A stretch of 64,000 nt of DNA from Actinoplanes palleronii (GCF_016862315.1 NZ_BOMS01000026.1:62001-126000), one strand, 5' to 3'. Shown: positions 8,226-16,570, numbered from the stretch's first letter. Made by a program: numbers and translations. Notes: generated by a model from the letters alone, not told the origin.

Positions 8226-8456
8226 TCAGGCGGCGGTGACGGGCGGCGCACGAGAGGCACCGGCCGCAGCGGTGTTCTGCGCCGTCAAGACCCGCGTGCG
8301 ATCGGCGACCACCGATGCGGTCACCGCGTCGCCGACCAGGGTCCCGCTCACCCGCTCAGCGGGGAGGCCGCGCCACAACCCGGCGACAGCCAGCAGAACC
8401 ACCACGAGAACGGGCAGGCAGCGGCTGAACACACCGCGCGCCACGTTCCCGATCAT
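8226..8456 (-). CDS. Small single-pass membrane protein
   Basis: A 76-residue hypothetical protein. Residues 1-11 are short and basic, then a hydrophobic helix follows (CLPVLVVVLLAVAGLWRG), then a polar Thr/Ala/Val-rich tail that would lie outside or in the wall. The ATG at 8456 is preferred; a possible minus-10 (TACCGT) lies 7 nt before it, which would give a leaderless message. An extension to 8537 is open but looks non-coding. A good terminator directly downstream supports a real transcript. Function unknown. Confidence 0.55.
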   Translation of the reverse strand: MIGNVARGVFSRCLPVLVVVLLAVAGLWRGLPAERVSGTLVGDAVTASVVADRTRVLTAQNTAAAGASRAPPVTAA

Positions 8457-8650
8457 GTAGGACACGGTACGCAGCGGCGATCGCCGGGAAGGACCGACGC
8501 GCGCGGCTCCACCGGGTGACGTCGGCGCGGCAAACATGACGATTGTCAGCGGTCCCGATGACAGCGATCACTGGGTCGGACCCGCGCCGGCAACGAGGCT
8601 TGTCGATGACAGGTCCCACCCGAACGGATCCCTATCGGCAGGAGCGAACC

Positions 8651-9208
8651 ATGATGACTCGGCAACGGCTCTCGATGATCGCAGCAACACTCGTCGCGGC
8701 ACTCGGACTCAGTTTCACCGGCATGGGTACGGCCAGTGCCGCACCGAGCGCCCCGGCCGCGCCGCGACCGGTGGCCGCCCTCGCCACCCCGGTCACCGGG
8801 ACGGCGGAGAACGGCGGCGCCTTCGCCGGCACCTTCACCCCCGCGGCGTTCTCGACGCAGAACGGCACCCTGCTGGCCACCGGGGTGCTGGCCGGAACGG
8901 TCACTGACGCGTCCGGCGCCACGCTCGGCTCAGTCTCCCGTACCGTCAGCATGCCCGTGACCGTCGCGGCAGCGACGTGTCAGGTGTTGAACCTGGTCCT
9001 CGGACCCCTGCACCTCGACCTGCTCGGCCTGGTGGTCGACCTGAACCAGGTGCACCTGCTGATCACCGCGGTGCAGGCGCCCGGCAACCTGCTCGGCAAC
9101 CTGCTGTGCGCGATCGTCCACCTGCTCGACGGCACCCCGGCCGCGGGCGGGCTGGCCGCGCTGCTCAACGCGATCCTGGCCCTGCTCGGCCAGCTCGGCG
9201 GGCTCTGA
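8651..9208 (+). CDS. Secreted protein with strongly hydrophobic C-terminal half
   Basis: A 185-residue exported protein. A Sec signal peptide (basic start MMTRQR, hydrophobic core to about residue 25, cleavage near TASA-AP) is followed by a Thr/Ala/Gly-rich beta-like domain (residues 45-110). The C-terminal half is unusually hydrophobic and Leu-rich (VLNLVLGPLHLDLLGLVVDL, then NLLGNLLCAIVHLLDG), with two cysteines, C-Q-V near 113 and L-C-A near 154. I recognise this architecture as a recurrent small actinobacterial secreted family without known function; self-assembly or membrane association is possible. AGGAG lies 6 nt before the ATG. A hairpin terminator follows the stop. Confidence 0.75.
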   Translation: MMTRQRLSMIAATLVAALGLSFTGMGTASAAPSAPAAPRPVAALATPVTGTAENGGAFAGTFTPAAFSTQNGTLLATGVLAGTVTDASGATLGSVSRTVSMPVTVAAATCQVLNLVLGPLHLDLLGLVVDLNQVHLLITAVQAPGNLLGNLLCAIVHLLDGTPAAGGLAALLNAILALLGQLGGL

Positions 9209-9219
9209 CCGGACCGACC

Positions 9220-9253
9220 GGCGCAGCCGCACCCCGCCAGGTGCGGCTGCGCC
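9220..9253. terminator. Bidirectional hairpin terminator
   Basis: A perfect 13-bp inverted repeat (arms 9220-9232 and 9241-9253, loop of 8) lies between the convergent stops of the secreted protein (9208) and the LuxR regulator (9273). There is no T-tract. Confidence 0.7.
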
Positions 9254-9272
9254 CTCGTCGCGGCCCGGCCGG

Positions 9273-9881
9273 TCACGGCAGCCAGCCGGCGCTCTCGGCG
9301 AGGCGGACCGCCTCCAGGCGGTTGCGGGCACCGGTCTTGTGGAGGATCGCCGAGATGTAGTTGCGGACGGTGCCGGCGCTCAGGTGCAGCTCGGCAGCGA
9401 TCTCGGCGGACGGCACCCCGGACGCGACCACGCTGAGCACGGTCATCTCACGCGGGGACAGCGGGCTGCGCGGGGCCGCCACCATCGCCACGGCCAGGCC
9501 CGCGTCGATGGACCGTTCGCCACGGACCAGCCGGCGAATGCCGCTGACCAGCTCACACGGGGCGGCCCGGGTGCTGGCGACGCCGTCGACGAGCCGGCCG
9601 ACCGCGCGGTTGAGCAGCACCGACTCGTCCGGGCCGGCCAGCGCCAGGGTGGCACACCCGGGTTGCTCGGCGGTGAGCCGCGCGAGGGTCTCCAGTCCGT
9701 CGCCGGCCAGCAGCGCGATGTTGACCACGACCACGTCGGGCTTCACCGCACGGGCCATGTCCGGCGCCGGGCCGAGCGCGCCCAGGTCGGCGACCACGTC
9801 GAGGTCGTCCTCCCGGGACAACGTCACGGCCAGGGCGCCGCGGAGCAGGGGCAAGGGTTCGACGAGCAGAATGCGGATCAC
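9273..9881 (-). CDS. LuxR/NarL-family regulator with degenerate receiver domain
   Basis: A 202-residue response-regulator-like protein. The N-terminal 120 residues follow the receiver fold but lack its chemistry: the paired acidic residues (usually VDDH) read VEPL, and the phosphoacceptor position (usually PDVVLLDI) reads VVVVNIALL, with Asn for Asp. Residues about 138-200 form an intact LuxR HTH (SPLSPREMTVLSVVASG and HLSAGTVRNYISAILHKTGA). It probably works without phosphorylation, by ligand, partner or dimerisation control. No sensor kinase is adjacent. An overall NarL-type role in transcription is clear; the target is unknown. Confidence 0.88.
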   Translation of the reverse strand: MIRILLVEPLPLLRGALAVTLSREDDLDVVADLGALGPAPDMARAVKPDVVVVNIALLAGDGLETLARLTAEQPGCATLALAGPDESVLLNRAVGRLVDGVASTRAAPCELVSGIRRLVRGERSIDAGLAVAMVAAPRSPLSPREMTVLSVVASGVPSAEIAAELHLSAGTVRNYISAILHKTGARNRLEAVRLAESAGWLP

Positions 9882-9956
9882 GATGGCCTCCCAGCCAGGA
9901 ACAGAGCTTCGGGGCGGCCGGAGACGATGCCGGCCGGTTTCCTGCGGGAGGGTCGG

Positions 9957-11099
9957 TCAGCTGGGAGGCCCCGCGTGGCGGACGGTGCGTCCGCACGCGA
10001 GAAGATCGATGGCCGCGCGGCGGCCGGCGGCCGCGAGCTCGGGCCACCAGGTGGAGGCGAGGGTGCCCATCACGGGCGCGGTGCCGCCGCCGGAGTCACG
10101 CGCCTGCCCGCCGGGGGTCGGGTGGCCGGCGGGCTGCGCCGGGAGCGGGGTCGCCGGGGACGGCGATGTCCGCAGTGGAGGATGCAGAGCCGGCGGCTCG
10201 GTCACTGGTGTTTGCCGTGCCGGCGGCTCGGTCACGCCGGGCAGCCCGGAAGCCGGCGCCTGCGCAAGCAGGTGCATCTGTGCGGGCACGGGCGGCCGGG
10301 GCGGCGCCGGGCCCGGCAGCGGCGGCAGGGCAGGGCGCTCCGGCAAGGTGGAGAGCTCGACCTGCGGCAGATCGGGCAGCGCGGGGACTTCGACCTGCGG
10401 CAGCGTGGGGAGTTCGATCGGCGCGAGGTCGCGCAGCGCGGTCAGGTCGGGCAAGGGAAGCAGCGGGGCGAGGGTCGGCAGCGGCTGCCGGGATACCAGC
10501 GTTCGCGCCGGGGTCACCGCGCCTCGGGCCGCCTCCTGGACCGCATCGGACAGGGTCTGACGAAGCTTCGATGTCCCGGCCCGCACTCGCCGGACCGTCT
10601 CACCGGTCCGGACCTCCGCCGACGGGATCTTCAGCGGCGCGTGGAGCTTCGGGGTGTGGAGCTTCGGGGTGTGGAGCTTCGGGGTGTGGAGCTTCTTTGC
10701 GGCCGGGGTTTTCGGTGCGTGAACCTCGGGCGTGGTGATCCTCGGCCGGTGGGTGCTCTGCGAGTGGACCTTCGGAGCGGACGGCTTCGGAACAGCCACC
10801 TTCGGCACGGACCGCGTCGGTGCGGTTTGCTTCGGTGCGGTTTGCTTCGGGACGGACCGCTTCGGCTCGTGGGCGATCTTGGTGACGTCGGCGGTCGCGG
10901 CCTTGACCGCGTCGGCCGGAACCGCTGTGCCGGGCAGCCGATCGGCCAGCCCCTCGTCGGCCCGCGCCGCGTGATCAAAAAGGGTCAGCACGAGATACGC
11001 CGCCACCGCCAGGCCGAGCAACACGAGCAGGCGGACACCGCGCCGGGTCACCCCGGGCGCACCGCGCTCTCCTCTCGCCACTCCGCACAGCATCACCAT
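9957..11099 (-). CDS. Membrane-anchored Pro/Lys-rich repeat protein
   Basis: A 380-residue low-complexity protein. A basic start and hydrophobic helix (LLVLLGLAVAAYLVLTLFD, about residues 23-41) anchor or export it. The rest is rich in Pro, Lys, Ala and Thr, with perfect HTPKL pentads (KLHTPKLHTPKLHTPKLH) and related VPKQTAPKQTAP steps, then a Pro/Leu-rich region (ELPTLPQVEVPALPDLPQVE). Such extended Lys/Pro sequences suit a cell-wall-spanning stalk. The start at 11099 is one of two nearby ATGs (the other at 11093). It is divergent from the WD40 gene at 11220. No enzymatic domain is seen. Confidence 0.72.
   Translation of the reverse strand: MVMLCGVARGERGAPGVTRRGVRLLVLLGLAVAAYLVLTLFDHAARADEGLADRLPGTAVPADAVKAATADVTKIAHEPKRSVPKQTAPKQTAPTRSVPKVAVPKPSAPKVHSQSTHRPRITTPEVHAPKTPAAKKLHTPKLHTPKLHTPKLHAPLKIPSAEVRTGETVRRVRAGTSKLRQTLSDAVQEAARGAVTPARTLVSRQPLPTLAPLLPLPDLTALRDLAPIELPTLPQVEVPALPDLPQVELSTLPERPALPPLPGPAPPRPPVPAQMHLLAQAPASGLPGVTEPPARQTPVTEPPALHPPLRTSPSPATPLPAQPAGHPTPGGQARDSGGGTAPVMGTLASTWWPELAAAGRRAAIDLLACGRTVRHAGPPS
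10641..10695. repeat. 15-bp tandem repeat, 3.7 copies
   Basis: The 15-bp unit GTGGAGCTTCGGGGT is repeated exactly at 10641, 10656 and 10671, with a 10-bp partial copy at 10686. It encodes the HTPKL pentads of the Pro/Lys-rich protein. A second 15-bp pair (GGTGCGGTTTGCTTC) lies at 10819-10848 in the same gene. Exact identity suggests recent slippage expansion. Confidence 0.9.
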
Positions 11100-11205
11100 C
11101 TCGGGTACCCACTCCGGATGCGCTGACACACATCGATGGCACGGACCTGCCGCACCCGGCCGGATGAACCGCACCCCAGGCGTCGAACAACCGGACTAAA
11201 GGGTC

Positions 11206-11211
11206 TATACC
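11206..11211 (+). promoter_or_regulatory. Candidate minus-10 of a leaderless promoter for the WD40 gene
   Basis: TATACC lies 8 nt before the ATG at 11220 and no Shine-Dalgarno sequence intervenes, so the message could be leaderless, which is common in actinobacteria. No clear minus-35 was identified. Confidence 0.4.
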
Positions 11212-11219
11212 GTGCGGAA

Positions 11220-12434
11220 ATGACCAGAAGAAAAGATGTGACGACTACCGGCCGGGCCCTCGCCACGGCCACGATCGGGCTGCTCGCGCTCGCCGGCACC
11301 ACCGTCGCGCACACCGGCCCGGCGTCGGCAGCCGCACCGAGCACCGGGCTCGTCGCGCACAGCCGGGCCACGGAGGCCGCCGCCGGGCCCCACGGAGTCG
11401 CGGGCATCCGCGCCCGCGCCGTGGTGGCCGGCGCCGCCGGGATGATCACCGTGCGCCCGGACGGGAAGGTGTTCGCCACGATGAGCCGCGGCACGGTGCG
11501 GCAGTGGAGCATGGCGACCGGTCACCGGGCCGGGCCGCGGCTCGCCGCCCGTACCGGGACCATCCGCTCGATCGAGTTCAGCCCGGACGGCACGCTGATC
11601 GCGGTCGCCGGCGACCGCGAGGTGTCGCTGTGGAACGCCACCTCCGGCAAGCGATCCGTACCGCCGCTGACCGGACACACCGGGCCGGTGCGCTCGGTGG
11701 TGTTCAGCCCGACCGGACGGCAGGTGGCCACCGCCGGCAGCGACGGCACCGTGCGGCTGTGGGACACCGGCACCGGCGACCTGCTGCACGTCATGACCGG
11801 GCACACCGGCGCGGTCAGCAAGGTCGTCTTCAGTACGGACGGCCGGTTCCTCGCGACCGCCGGCGCCGACGACACGGTACGACTGTGGCGCGCGAGCACC
11901 GCCCGGCCGATCGGCGAGCCGTTGACCGCACGCCGGGGCCCGGTGTACGCGATGACGTTCAGCCGCGCCGGTGATCTCCTGGCCACCTCGGACGCCGGCA
12001 ACGCCGTACGACTGTGGGATCCGGCCACCGGCGAACCCGCCGGCACACCGCTGACCGTGAGCCCCGGACCCGCGTACGCGATCACGTTCAACCCCGGCGG
12101 GACGCTGCTGGCCACCTCCTCCGGTGACGACGCCACCGTGCGGCTGTGGGACACCGCGACGCACCGGCCGGCCGAGGAGCCGCTCACCGGCCACACCGGA
12201 CCGGTGCGCGCCATGCGGTTCAGCCCGAACGGGAAGCTGCTGGCCACCGGGAGCGACGACGGGACCGTCCGGCTGTGGAACCCGGCGACCGGACGCCCGG
12301 TGGGCGCGCCGCTGACCGGGCACAAGGGGCCGGTCTGGGCCCTGCGGATCAGCCCGGACGACAAGCGCCTGATCACCGCGGGCGCGGACGGCAAGGTCCG
12401 GCTGTGGCGCCTGCCCGCCAAGGCCGCGCGCTGA
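11220..12434 (+). CDS. Secreted WD40-repeat beta-propeller protein
   Basis: A 404-residue exported protein with a Sec signal peptide (hydrophobic core ATATIGLLALAGTTVA, cleavage near GPASA-A). After a short linker, seven clear WD40 repeats plus a weaker leading one fill residues about 72-400; each has the FSPDG turn and ends in VRLW (for example GTVRLWDTGTG), with GHTGPVRS starts. This makes a 7- or 8-bladed propeller, a binding platform rather than an enzyme. Extracytoplasmic stand-alone propellers occur in actinomycetes, often next to kinases, but none is present here. It is divergent from the Pro/Lys-rich anchored protein. A long hairpin terminator follows. Confidence 0.88.
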   Translation: MTRRKDVTTTGRALATATIGLLALAGTTVAHTGPASAAAPSTGLVAHSRATEAAAGPHGVAGIRARAVVAGAAGMITVRPDGKVFATMSRGTVRQWSMATGHRAGPRLAARTGTIRSIEFSPDGTLIAVAGDREVSLWNATSGKRSVPPLTGHTGPVRSVVFSPTGRQVATAGSDGTVRLWDTGTGDLLHVMTGHTGAVSKVVFSTDGRFLATAGADDTVRLWRASTARPIGEPLTARRGPVYAMTFSRAGDLLATSDAGNAVRLWDPATGEPAGTPLTVSPGPAYAITFNPGGTLLATSSGDDATVRLWDTATHRPAEEPLTGHTGPVRAMRFSPNGKLLATGSDDGTVRLWNPATGRPVGAPLTGHKGPVWALRISPDDKRLITAGADGKVRLWRLPAKAAR

Positions 12435-12450
12435 CCGTCGGGATGACGAC

Positions 12451-12488
12451 CTCGCACCGTGCCCGTCCGGCGACGGGTACGGTGCGAG
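12451..12488. terminator. Bidirectional hairpin terminator
   Basis: A 10-bp perfect stem (12451-12460 with 12479-12488) continues, after a G-T pair, into a 6-bp stem CCCGTC/GACGGG with a 4-nt loop, about 17 bp in all. It lies between the WD40 gene and the end of the minus-strand polysaccharide operon. Confidence 0.8.
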
Positions 12489-12527
12489 TCGCGAGCGAGT
12501 GCTGGCTGCCGGCCGGGGCTCAGGCCG

Positions 12528-13487
12528 TCACTTGCCGGGCCAGCCGCGGTAGCCGATGGCACCCTCGCCGACCCGCTGGTAGGTGCCGAGGAAGCCGGCG
12601 TCGGTGAACGCCACCGTGGCGGTGTTGCCGCGCTTGTCACGCCAGCTCGCCCGGGTCAGCGGCGCCGGGCCGGCGCCGATCGCCAGGGTGATGCCGTTGG
12701 AGTCGTGCCAGCCGCCGCCCCAGCCTTCCTCCGTGGCGAACCGGCGCGCCGCACCGGACGCCCGCCGGCGCTCGGTCAGCGAGCCGCGGAACTCGTGCGG
12801 TGCCCCGGCGCCGGCCGGCCGGCACCAGCCGTAGAACGCGTCCAGCTCGGCGGTGAGGGTGACCGCGTACTCCGCGCCGGTGGTGTCCGCCCAGGCCAGG
12901 TGCTCGAGCGAACTCTGCTCGCCGCGGTCCACGTACGCGATGACCTCCGGACCGGGCAGCCACGCCTCGTCGTCGTCATCGACGTCGGCCGGCAGCAGGC
13001 GGGTCTCGAACAGCAGCACCGGCGCCTCGGCCTCGCGCCGGTCGATGGCCCGCGCGGACCGGCCGCGGTCGAACACCGCGTCGACGGTGATCCGGTAGAG
13101 CCACAGCATGCTCGCGGCCTCGGGCGCGGTGGCCAGCCGGAGCTTGTTGGCCCCCGGCCGCAGCCGGCCGGCCGGGACGGCGAAGTCCATGTGCTGGGGC
13201 AGGTCACCGCCGCCCGGGATGCGCCAGTCGTGCACCAGGCACCGGTCGTTGACCGTGATGTCCAGCGGTGCGAAGCCGGACGAGCCACCCAGCTTCGACA
13301 CCAGCGCCACGATCCCCAGGGTGACCTCACCGCCCGCGTCCGCCGCCGGGACGTCGAACGTCATCTCCACCGAGCCGTCGGCGTCCAGAGTGAGATGCCC
13401 GCCGCGAACGCCGCCCCGCTCGATGCGCAGGACGGCGTTCGCGGCCGGCGGCGGCTGCGCGGCAAAAGTCACATAGGTCGATTGCAT
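12528..13487 (-). CDS. Hypothetical beta-rich protein at the end of the polysaccharide operon
   Basis: A 319-residue protein without signal peptide or membrane helix. The N-terminal 150 residues alternate short beta-like segments with a pattern like a jelly-roll carbohydrate-binding module (PLDITVNDRCLVHDW, GRLRPGANKLRLATAPEA). The C-terminal half has several Trp/Gly-rich turns (GWGGGWHDSNGITLAIG). No catalytic motif is recognised. It lies 59 bp downstream of the GH114-like gene on the same strand and before a strong terminator, so it probably belongs to the same transcript. A sugar-binding accessory role is inference from context. Confidence 0.68.
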   Translation of the reverse strand: MQSTYVTFAAQPPPAANAVLRIERGGVRGGHLTLDADGSVEMTFDVPAADAGGEVTLGIVALVSKLGGSSGFAPLDITVNDRCLVHDWRIPGGGDLPQHMDFAVPAGRLRPGANKLRLATAPEAASMLWLYRITVDAVFDRGRSARAIDRREAEAPVLLFETRLLPADVDDDDEAWLPGPEVIAYVDRGEQSSLEHLAWADTTGAEYAVTLTAELDAFYGWCRPAGAGAPHEFRGSLTERRRASGAARRFATEEGWGGGWHDSNGITLAIGAGPAPLTRASWRDKRGNTATVAFTDAGFLGTYQRVGEGAIGYRGWPGK

Positions 13488-13546
13488 CGCGCGATGCTAT
13501 CCGCCGGGTACGACAGCCGATGGCGAACCACAGTGGAGCGTGGCGG

Positions 13547-14257
13547 TCACACCCGGGACAGTGCCCGGTCGCTGACCGCACAGTGCATGCCGAACTGCCG
13601 GGCCCGCCGGACGGCGAAGTCGGTCAGGCCGGGGCTGTCGGCGTAGTCGAGCGCGTACAGGTCGAGTTGCAGCTGCAACAGCTGCTCGGCGATCTGCGCG
13701 TGGAACTCCAGCACGTCCGGGGGCCACGGCGCGTAGCCGTCGTCGGTCCAGCGGGCCGAGAACGACTCGAAGAGCACCCCGTCGACCAGCTCGGCGAGCC
13801 GCGGCAGCATGCCGAAACCGCGGTTGGCCAGCAGGTAACCCGGCTTCACCTCGTTGCGGATCGCCGCGATCAGGGTGAGCAGGTGCGGCACGTCCTCCGG
13901 GAAGGTCAGCTCGACGTTGAGCTGGTCCAGGAACAGCCCGGAGAACCCGGCGTCCACAGTGGCCTTGGCCTGCTCGACCACGTGCGCCACCCACTGCGGG
14001 TGACCGACGTGCACGAACGCGCCGCCCCAGTCCTGGTTGCGCTCCGGGCGCTGCCACGGCGCGGGCGGGCCCTGGTCCTCGGAGAGCGAGAGGTAACCGA
14101 GGGTCTGCACCCCCTTCTCGGCGAGGTAGGCGAGCTCGGCCGAGTTGTAGAACTCCGGCTGCAGCACCACCTTCGGGTACTCGGCCAGGTCGGTGAGCCG
14201 GCCGGCGCCGTAGTAGAACCAGATCGGCGGGCGTCCGCTGCGCTCCGGCGACGTCAT
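13547..14257 (-). CDS. GH114-type glycosidase-like protein, apparently cytoplasmic
   Basis: A 236-residue TIM-barrel protein of the GH114 (endo-alpha-1,4-polygalactosaminidase, PelA hydrolase) type. It shows the family order: a beta-strand with GYLSLSED, then GFSGLFLDQLN near residue 105 (catalytic Asp), KPGYLLANRGF near 140, and VLFESFSARW near 165 (catalytic Glu). Unlike secreted relatives it starts directly with the barrel, with no signal peptide. The start overlaps the stop of the upstream SDR (ATGA). It may act on lipid-linked or misplaced polymer inside the cell, or be exported in complex. The substrate is probably a galactosamine-containing chain by family; this is not proven. Confidence 0.75.
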   Translation of the reverse strand: MTSPERSGRPPIWFYYGAGRLTDLAEYPKVVLQPEFYNSAELAYLAEKGVQTLGYLSLSEDQGPPAPWQRPERNQDWGGAFVHVGHPQWVAHVVEQAKATVDAGFSGLFLDQLNVELTFPEDVPHLLTLIAAIRNEVKPGYLLANRGFGMLPRLAELVDGVLFESFSARWTDDGYAPWPPDVLEFHAQIAEQLLQLQLDLYALDYADSPGLTDFAVRRARQFGMHCAVSDRALSRV

Positions 14258-15222
14258 GACGGCCGCCCGTGCGCGCGGTACCAGGCGAACGTCGACCGGA
14301 CGCCCTCCTCCAGGGTGACGGCCGGTTCGTAGCCGGTCAGCTCGCGCAGCCGGGTCAGGTCCGGGCAGCGCCGGTGCACCGAGCCGGGCGGCGCCGGCGA
14401 CGCCTCGATCGCGGCGTTGCCGTCCGCCACCCGCAGGACCAGCTTGGCCAGGTCGCCGATGTTGGTCTCGTCCCGGTCGTTGCCGATGTGCACGATCTGA
14501 CCGGCCGCCGCGGGCGCCGCCATCAGCCGCACCATCGCCTCGACCGCGTCGTCGACGTGGCAGAACGCCCGGTACTGGTCGGCGCCGGGCACCCGGAACG
14601 GGTCCTCGCCACCGGCCGCGCGCAGGGCCATCTCCGGGATGACGTGGTCGGCGCCCATCCGGGGTCCGTAGACGTTGTGGAACCGGCCGACGACCACGTC
14701 GAAGCCGCGGGCCCGCGCGGTGTGCAGGAACGCGGCCTCACCGAGCAGTTTGCTGACCGCGTACGCGAACCGGGGCGCGGTGATGTCCGAGATCATCGCC
14801 GGGACGTCCTCGGCGGTGGGCACCCCGACCACGCCGGCGTCCACCCCGCCGGCGTAGACCTCGCTGGTGGAGGCGAAGAAGACCCGCTCACCGGGTGCCA
14901 CCCAGTCCAGCAGGTGCATCGCCACCAGCGTGTTCACCCGGACCACCCGGGCCGGGTCCTGTTCGACGTTGCGTACCCCCACGACGGCGGCGAGCAGGTA
15001 GATCTGGTCCCAGCCGTGCGGCAGGACCGCGTACGTCTGCGGATCGGTCAGATCCGCGGAGACCACCCGGACCGACGGATGGTCCCGCAGCGCGTCCAGG
15101 TCGGCGTCCTGCCGGCCACGGGAGAAGTCGTCGACGATGGTGACCTCGTGCCCGTCGGCGACCAGCCGCCGGGCCAGGTGCAGGCCGATGAAACCGGCGC
15201 CACCGAGCAGCAGGGCGGTCAC
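14254..15222 (-). CDS. NAD-dependent epimerase/dehydratase (extended SDR)
   Basis: A 322-residue nucleotide-sugar SDR. It has the N-terminal GGAGFIG NAD motif, an acidic residue at the end of strand 2 (VDDFSRG), and catalytic Ser/Tyr/Lys in STSEVY and YAVSK (near residues 118 and 155). The family converts UDP/GDP/dTDP-sugars, as C4-epimerases, dehydratases or decarboxylases. The start is GTG, overlapping the UDP-sugar dehydrogenase stop as GTGA; the stop overlaps the next gene as ATGA. As its immediate neighbour, the dehydrogenase may supply a UDP-uronate, which could be decarboxylated or epimerised here. The exact reaction cannot be assigned from sequence. Confidence 0.87.
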   Translation of the reverse strand: MTALLLGGAGFIGLHLARRLVADGHEVTIVDDFSRGRQDADLDALRDHPSVRVVSADLTDPQTYAVLPHGWDQIYLLAAVVGVRNVEQDPARVVRVNTLVAMHLLDWVAPGERVFFASTSEVYAGGVDAGVVGVPTAEDVPAMISDITAPRFAYAVSKLLGEAAFLHTARARGFDVVVGRFHNVYGPRMGADHVIPEMALRAAGGEDPFRVPGADQYRAFCHVDDAVEAMVRLMAAPAAAGQIVHIGNDRDETNIGDLAKLVLRVADGNAAIEASPAPPGSVHRRCPDLTRLRELTGYEPAVTLEEGVRSTFAWYRAHGRPS

Positions 15223-16532
15223 GCGGCCACCTCCTCGTCGCGCGGCAGGTAGCCGAGACCGGCGTAACGGATGCCGGCCGCGCGGACCGCGGCGCCGTCC
15301 AGGATCCGCCACGAGTCGAAGATCAGCGCCGGACGGGCGCCGCCGAGCGCCTCGGTCACGTCGATGGCCCGGTAGTCGGGATGGTCGTTGATCACCAGGA
15401 TCGCGTCGCTGTCGGTGAACGCCTTGTCCAGGCTCACCGGCTCGCCGCCGTACTGGCGGATGACGTCCGGGGTGACCATCGGGTCGTGGCCGGTCACGGT
15501 GATCCCGGCGGCCGAGAAGATCGGCATCATGGTGGCGATCGGGGTGCCGCGCATGTCGTCGGTGGGCGGCCACCCCTTGTACGCCCACCCGAGCACCGCC
15601 AGCCGGGTCCCGCGCGTCTCGCCCCGGGTCTCGCGGAGCAGCCGGACGACCGTCTCGGCCACGTGCACCGGCAGGAACTCGTTGAGCTCCCGGGCCCGCC
15701 CGACCAGGTACGGCCGGTAGTCCCCGGCGCTCTCCAGCATGATGTACGGGTCCTTGGAGAGGCAGCCGCCGCCGACGTACCCGGGCTTGGACAGGTCGGG
15801 CCGCGGATAGTCCAGGTTCGTCGCGCGCAGCACCTCGAGCGGGTCCAGCCCGTGCTGCTCGGCGATCAGCGCCACCTCGTTGCCGAACGAGTAGATCAGG
15901 TCGGTGTGGCAGTTGTTGGAGAGCTTCACCAGCTCGGCGGCCTCCAGAGTGGACACCTCGACGATGCTCTGCGCCAGCCCGGCGAAGAACTCCACGCCCA
16001 GCCGCAGCGACGCCTCGTCCAGCCCGCCGATCACCTGCGGCAGCTCGACCAGCTCGCGCAGCGCCTGGCCCTGGATGGTGCGCTCGGGCGCCATCACCAG
16101 CCGGACCTCGTCGCCCCACGCGGCGCGCAGCTCGGGCAGCACCACCGCGCGGCTGGTGCCGACCGGCACGGTGCTGCGCACCACCACGAGCGTGCCGGGC
16201 CGGCAGGTGGCCGCGACGGCCCGGGCCGCCGCCGCCAGGTTGGCCAGGTTCGGCCGGTGGGTGGCCTCGTCGACCGGTGTGGACACGCTGATCACGGCGA
16301 CGTCGACGGTGTCGCGGGGCAGCTCCGCGGCGACGTGGACGCGGCGGCCCACCTCGGTCCGGAAGATCTCCTCGACGCCGGGTTCGAAGATGTGCGAGCG
16401 GCCCTGCGCCAGGGTCTCGATGACCTTCGGTGACACGTCGGCGCCGTACACCGTGAAGCCCTTGCCGGCCAGCGCGGCGGTGAGCGTGAGCCCGACGTAG
16501 CCGAGGCCGACGACCCCGATCGTCATAGGCAT
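15219..16532 (-). CDS. UDP-sugar (UDP-Glc/UDP-HexNAc) 6-dehydrogenase family protein
   Basis: A 437-residue four-electron nucleotide-sugar dehydrogenase. The N-terminal Rossmann motif GVVGLGYVGLTLT, the STPV segment, the STVPVGTS segment and the catalytic-Cys motif GGGCLSKDPY (near residue 260) are all present, and the C-terminal nucleotide-sugar-binding domain is complete. Family members make UDP-glucuronate, UDP-ManNAcA or UDP-GlcNAcA. The presence of a NCHTDLIYSFGNE helix is closer to the WbpA/WecC side than to plain UDP-glucose dehydrogenases, but this is tentative. A G-rich SD precedes the ATG at 16532, and the stop overlaps the next gene (GTGA). It implies an acidic sugar precursor in the operon's product. 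Confidence 0.88.
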   Translation of the reverse strand: MPMTIGVVGLGYVGLTLTAALAGKGFTVYGADVSPKVIETLAQGRSHIFEPGVEEIFRTEVGRRVHVAAELPRDTVDVAVISVSTPVDEATHRPNLANLAAAARAVAATCRPGTLVVVRSTVPVGTSRAVVLPELRAAWGDEVRLVMAPERTIQGQALRELVELPQVIGGLDEASLRLGVEFFAGLAQSIVEVSTLEAAELVKLSNNCHTDLIYSFGNEVALIAEQHGLDPLEVLRATNLDYPRPDLSKPGYVGGGCLSKDPYIMLESAGDYRPYLVGRARELNEFLPVHVAETVVRLLRETRGETRGTRLAVLGWAYKGWPPTDDMRGTPIATMMPIFSAAGITVTGHDPMVTPDVIRQYGGEPVSLDKAFTDSDAILVINDHPDYRAIDVTEALGGARPALIFDSWRILDGAAVRAAGIRYAGLGYLPRDEEVAA

Positions 16533-16570
16533 GTGGTCCCCCTTCGGATGGTGGTGCGGTGCCGTGACGG

